This document shows positions 61,382 through 64,000 of a stretch of 64,000 bases of DNA, piece after piece. The notes under the pieces were generated by a model, which was not told the DNA's origin, did no database searches, and saw only the letters and a program-made list of their open reading frames with translations. The position numbers and the translations under genes were made by a program. The stretch covers positions 1-64,000 of the forward strand of contig NZ_CDBO01000053.1 of assembly GCF_000819885.1 (NCBI RefSeq), given 5' to 3'. Numbering within the stretch: the first letter of the stretch is position 1; each line of letters starts with the position of its first letter. This DNA is from Aeromonas fluvialis. Its GTDB lineage: Bacteria; Pseudomonadota; Gammaproteobacteria; Enterobacterales; Aeromonadaceae.

Positions 61382-62776
61382 ATGACGGTTCAGTTCCAGG
61401 CATTTCACAGCATCAAGGCGATCGACAATCGGGAGGTGCTGTTCAACTGGTCGAGAACCAACCCCCTCGGGGCGCTGGATCAGGTGTGGCGCCCGAAAAC
61501 CCGCGACGAGCTGCAAGCGCTGCTGCGGGAACACCCCGAGCGCAAGTTGCGTCTTATCGGCTCCGGCCTCTCTTTTGAACCCATTCACAGCGTCTATGCC
61601 GAAGGCAGTCAGGCGCTGCTGGTGGACTTGCACCACCTGCGCGGCCAGCTGGCGCAAACCGCCGATACCGTCACCTATCAGGCGGGGACGCCGCTCGATA
61701 CCGTTTATGCCGAGCTGATCGCCATGGCGCGGATGCTGCCCGCATCCCCCGGTGTCATCGGTATCCAGACCCTGGGCGGCGCCCTCAGCACCGGCACCCA
61801 CGGTCAGGGGCTGCACCAGTCTGCCCTCTGCGATGCGGTGGAGGCGATGACGGTGATGCAGGCCAATGGCGATATCATCCGGGTGGATCGCACCGATCCG
61901 CGCTTCGGCGCCTTCGTGATGGGGATGGGGATGCTCGGCATCCTGCTCGACGTCACCCTGCGCACCGTGCCCAACCGCATCATGCGCTGCACCAAGTTCA
62001 CCACCGATTACCCCTTCCTCCTGGAGCACAACGAGCGGCTCAACCGTGAGCACGGCTTTGTGAAGAGCTGGTGGTTTGCCTGGACCGGCGAGAGCCACAT
62101 CTGGCTGGTGGATCCCGCCTCCGAGGAGGAGGTTGCCCGCTACCGCGCCGGCGGCAGCGAACCGCTGCTGCTGGATGGCGATATCGACGCCCGCATGAAC
62201 GCCACCATTGACGCCACCCTGCAGAAGATGGCGAAGGACACCAAGGATGAGGCGTTGGCGGGTGAGCACTTCGAGACGGTGCGCCGCTTCAAGGATGCCT
62301 CCGATCTGGTGGGCAACGTCTACCAAATTCTCTGCAAAGGGATCCCGGCCCCCCAGATCAACTGTGAGGTGGCGGTGCCGCTGCATCGCATGAACGAGGC
62401 GCTGGAGACCCTGCAAGCGTGGCAGCAGGCCAATCCGGGCGTGCTGCACTACCCCTTTATCCTGCGTTGTACCGGCCCTTCCGAGGCCTGGCTTAGCGCC
62501 GCTTATGGCCAGCCGGTCTGCTGGATCGGTTTTCTGGTCTATCTGGCGGCGGACGGCACCTTCGTCAACGGCTCCATGGAGCAGATGCGCGAGCTGCAGC
62601 AACTGCTGGCGCCGCTTGGCGGCATCCCCCACTTCGGCAAGCATTTGGCGATGGATCTCTATGACTTCCCGGCCCTGCTGCCGCGCTGGCACGACTTTGT
62701 GGCGTTGAAAGCCGAACTCGACCCCCACGGCCGCTTTGAAAACCGCTGGCTCAGCGACCTGTTTGCCAACCGGTAA
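61382..62776 (+). CDS. FAD-dependent sugar-1,4-lactone oxidase family protein
   Basis: 464-residue flavoprotein of the aldonolactone oxidase/VAO group. N-terminal FAD domain (about 20-190) with RLIGSGLSFEPI (57-68) and LGGALSTGTHGQG near 137-149. The C-terminal ALO domain ends with HFGKHLAMDLYDF, RWHDFVALKAELDPHGRFEN and WLSDLF, the usual closing block. Leu63 replaces the His that carries covalent FAD in many relatives. Substrate cannot be told. ATG four codons into the longest frame is chosen. Likely co-transcribed with the downstream GTPase. Confidence 0.85.
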   Translation: MTVQFQAFHSIKAIDNREVLFNWSRTNPLGALDQVWRPKTRDELQALLREHPERKLRLIGSGLSFEPIHSVYAEGSQALLVDLHHLRGQLAQTADTVTYQAGTPLDTVYAELIAMARMLPASPGVIGIQTLGGALSTGTHGQGLHQSALCDAVEAMTVMQANGDIIRVDRTDPRFGAFVMGMGMLGILLDVTLRTVPNRIMRCTKFTTDYPFLLEHNERLNREHGFVKSWWFAWTGESHIWLVDPASEEEVARYRAGGSEPLLLDGDIDARMNATIDATLQKMAKDTKDEALAGEHFETVRRFKDASDLVGNVYQILCKGIPAPQINCEVAVPLHRMNEALETLQAWQQANPGVLHYPFILRCTGPSEAWLSAAYGQPVCWIGFLVYLAADGTFVNGSMEQMRELQQLLAPLGGIPHFGKHLAMDLYDFPALLPRWHDFVALKAELDPHGRFENRWLSDLFANR

Positions 62777-62785
62777 GGAGCTGAC

Positions 62786-62851
62786 ATGACCGATATGCAA
62801 GATACCCGCGCACTCATCACTCTGCCGACCAGAGGGAAGTCATCGATATGA
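62786..62851 (+). CDS. Possible 21-codon upstream ORF
   Basis: A short ORF starting MTDMQDTRALITL with a strong AAGGAG site eight bases upstream, whose TGA overlaps the ATG of the GTPase gene (ATGA). Its first 17 bases are an exact copy of the start of that gene. It may be a translated coupling peptide or just the remnant of a duplicated gene start. Confidence 0.4.
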   Translation: MTDMQDTRALITLPTRGKSSI

Positions 62852-62864
62852 CCGATATGCAAGA
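62786..62864 (+). repeat. 17-base direct repeat at the GTPase gene start
   Basis: ATGACCGATATGCAAGA occurs at 62786-62802 and again at 62848-62864, 62 bases apart, the second copy being the true start of the GTPase gene. Confidence 0.95.
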
Positions 62865-63975
62865 CTCCAGGATCCCAGTGACCCTGCTGACCGGCTTTCT
62901 CGGCAGCGGCAAGACAACTCTGCTCAACCACTGGGTCAAGCAGCCGGAGCTTGGCGAGTGCGCCGTGCTGATCAACGAGTTCGGCTCGGTGGGGCTGGAT
63001 CACCATCTGGTGCAACAGGTGGATGAGCAGGTGATGCTGCTCGACTCCGGCTGCATCTGCTGCTCGGTGCAGGGCTCTCTGGTGGAAGCGCTGCAGGGGC
63101 TGTTTATGAAGGCCATCCAGCGCAAGATCAAACCGTTCAAGCGGCTGATTATCGAGACCACTGGCCTCGCCGATCCTGCTCCCGTGCTCTTTACCCTGCG
63201 CGAAGAGGGCTTTATCGCCCAGCGCTACCGCTTCGATGGCACCGTTACTGTGGTGGATGCCGGCTATATCGAGCAGCAGTTGGCGGCCCAGTATGAGGCG
63301 GTGAAACAGGTGGCGCTGGCGGATCTGCTGGTGGTGAGCAAAGGCGATCTGGTGGATGACGAGCAGCTGGCTCGGGTCGAAACCCAGCTGGCGGCCCTCA
63401 ATCCGGCGGCGCCGCTCCAGCGGGTGACCAATGGCGAACTGTCGCCCAAGGTGCTGGAGAAGCTGGGGGCCTACAACGAGGCGGCGGGGCGCGATGTGCG
63501 CCAGCTGCTGGCCTGGCTGCGCACCGAATCCCCCAAGCAGGGACTGGCGTCACCCATGCAGCCGAAGATGCAACCGTTCGCCGCCAAGGTGGGCACGGCG
63601 GCACCGACCCACTTCGAGCACGGCAACATCGAGAGTTTCTCCCTGCGTATCGGCGAGCCGCTCAAGCCCTCTCGCCTGCTGGCTGCCATCGATGCTGTGC
63701 AGGCGCAATACGGTGATGCGCTGCTGCGCCTCAAGGGGATCTTGCAGCTGGAAGGGGAGAGCCAGCCGGTGGTGATCCACGGGGTGCACGGCCAGCTCTA
63801 TCCGCTGCAGGCGCTGGGCGACTGGCCGGAGGGCAAGGCCCAGTCCCGACTGGTGTTTATCGTCAAGAGTCAGGACAAGGCCGGTATCGAGCAGCTCTTT
63901 ATGGCGACCCTCAAGGCTCCCGAGCCCACCCTTGAAGAGCGGCTCAAGGCCATGCTGGGTCAGCCCGACAACTGA
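62848..63975 (+). CDS. CobW/YjiA-family (G3E) GTPase, putative metallochaperone
   Basis: 375-residue G3E GTPase. Walker A GFLGSGKTT (16-24), metal-binding GCICC with Cys69, Cys71 and Cys72, ETTGLADP switch region and SKGD base recognition, then a CobW-C domain (about 260-365). The CxCC motif typically binds zinc or cobalt in this family and members hand metal to enzymes. No His-rich loop is visible, unlike several zinc members. Partner unknown; the flavoprotein upstream is the only neighbour. Confidence 0.9.
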   Translation: MTDMQDSRIPVTLLTGFLGSGKTTLLNHWVKQPELGECAVLINEFGSVGLDHHLVQQVDEQVMLLDSGCICCSVQGSLVEALQGLFMKAIQRKIKPFKRLIIETTGLADPAPVLFTLREEGFIAQRYRFDGTVTVVDAGYIEQQLAAQYEAVKQVALADLLVVSKGDLVDDEQLARVETQLAALNPAAPLQRVTNGELSPKVLEKLGAYNEAAGRDVRQLLAWLRTESPKQGLASPMQPKMQPFAAKVGTAAPTHFEHGNIESFSLRIGEPLKPSRLLAAIDAVQAQYGDALLRLKGILQLEGESQPVVIHGVHGQLYPLQALGDWPEGKAQSRLVFIVKSQDKAGIEQLFMATLKAPEPTLEERLKAMLGQPDN

Positions 63976-64000
63976 TCTTGCGCGTTGCTGCCCTCCTGCA

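Noticed and set aside
61117-61578. Frame spanning the end of the EAL gene and the start of the lactone oxidase
   Set aside because: It crosses a good terminator and overlaps two supported genes in another frame.

Overview
The window looks like chromosomal core DNA of an Aeromonas species (Gammaproteobacteria). It is GC-rich (near 60%) and densely coding. Gene order is that of gammaproteobacterial housekeeping loci. The pilus block nadC / tapA-tapB-tapC-tapD / coaE / zapD / yacG matches the Aeromonas tap (type IV pilus) locus as I remember it. The genus is an inference from gene order and protein similarity recalled from memory; species cannot be told. There are no mobile elements, CRISPR arrays, rRNA or tRNA genes, and I see no broken genes.

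Layout. 0.2-3.3 kb (minus strand): periplasmic proteases degS and degQ and the envelope protein zapG. 3.4-9.6 kb (plus): zapE, ribosomal genes rplM-rpsI, cytochrome bc1 operon petABC, stringent starvation genes sspAB. 9.6-13.0 kb (minus): dolP, diaA, yraN, lpoA. 13.1-14.5 kb (plus): rsmI and the RNase P RNA. 14.8-31.7 kb (plus): the division and cell wall (dcw) cluster mraZ-rsmH-ftsL-ftsI-murE-murF-mraY-murD-ftsW-murG-murC-ftsQ-ftsA-ftsZ-lpxC, with putative MraZ boxes at its head, no ddlB, and a near-consensus promoter between murC and ftsQ. 31.8-36.0 kb (plus): an M23 peptidase in the place secM has in E. coli, then secA and mutT. 36.1-43.8 kb (minus): yacG, zapD, coaE, tapD-tapC-tapB-tapA, nadC and a membrane-anchored retropepsin-like protease. 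44.0-51.6 kb (plus): ampD, then pdhR-aceE-aceF-lpdA (pyruvate dehydrogenase) with a perfect PdhR operator. 51.7-53.9 kb (minus): a 60-residue lipoprotein and a chemoreceptor. 54.2-64 kb (plus): a PlpD-like patatin autotransporter, acnB, a CSS-EAL phosphodiesterase, an aldonolactone-oxidase-like flavoprotein and a CobW-type GTPase.

The genes fall into a few jobs. One is envelope growth and division: the dcw cluster, LpoA, ZapD/E/G, AmpD, the M23 peptidase and SecA. Another is envelope quality control: DegS, DegQ, DolP. A third is respiration and central carbon: petABC, pyruvate dehydrogenase, AcnB. The last is surface behaviour: Tap pilus, chemoreceptor, c-di-GMP phosphodiesterase, PlpD.

No clearly new multi-gene system is visible. 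The points most worth checking are small. A 17-base repeat lies before the CobW GTPase and creates a 21-codon upstream ORF coupled to it. The sugar-lactone oxidase homologue has Leu where covalent-FAD relatives have His. A low-GC pilin gene sits beside a normal-GC pilus operon. There are promoter and hairpin arrangements in the dcw/lpxC region, and an uncharacterised 60-residue lipoprotein beside lpdA.
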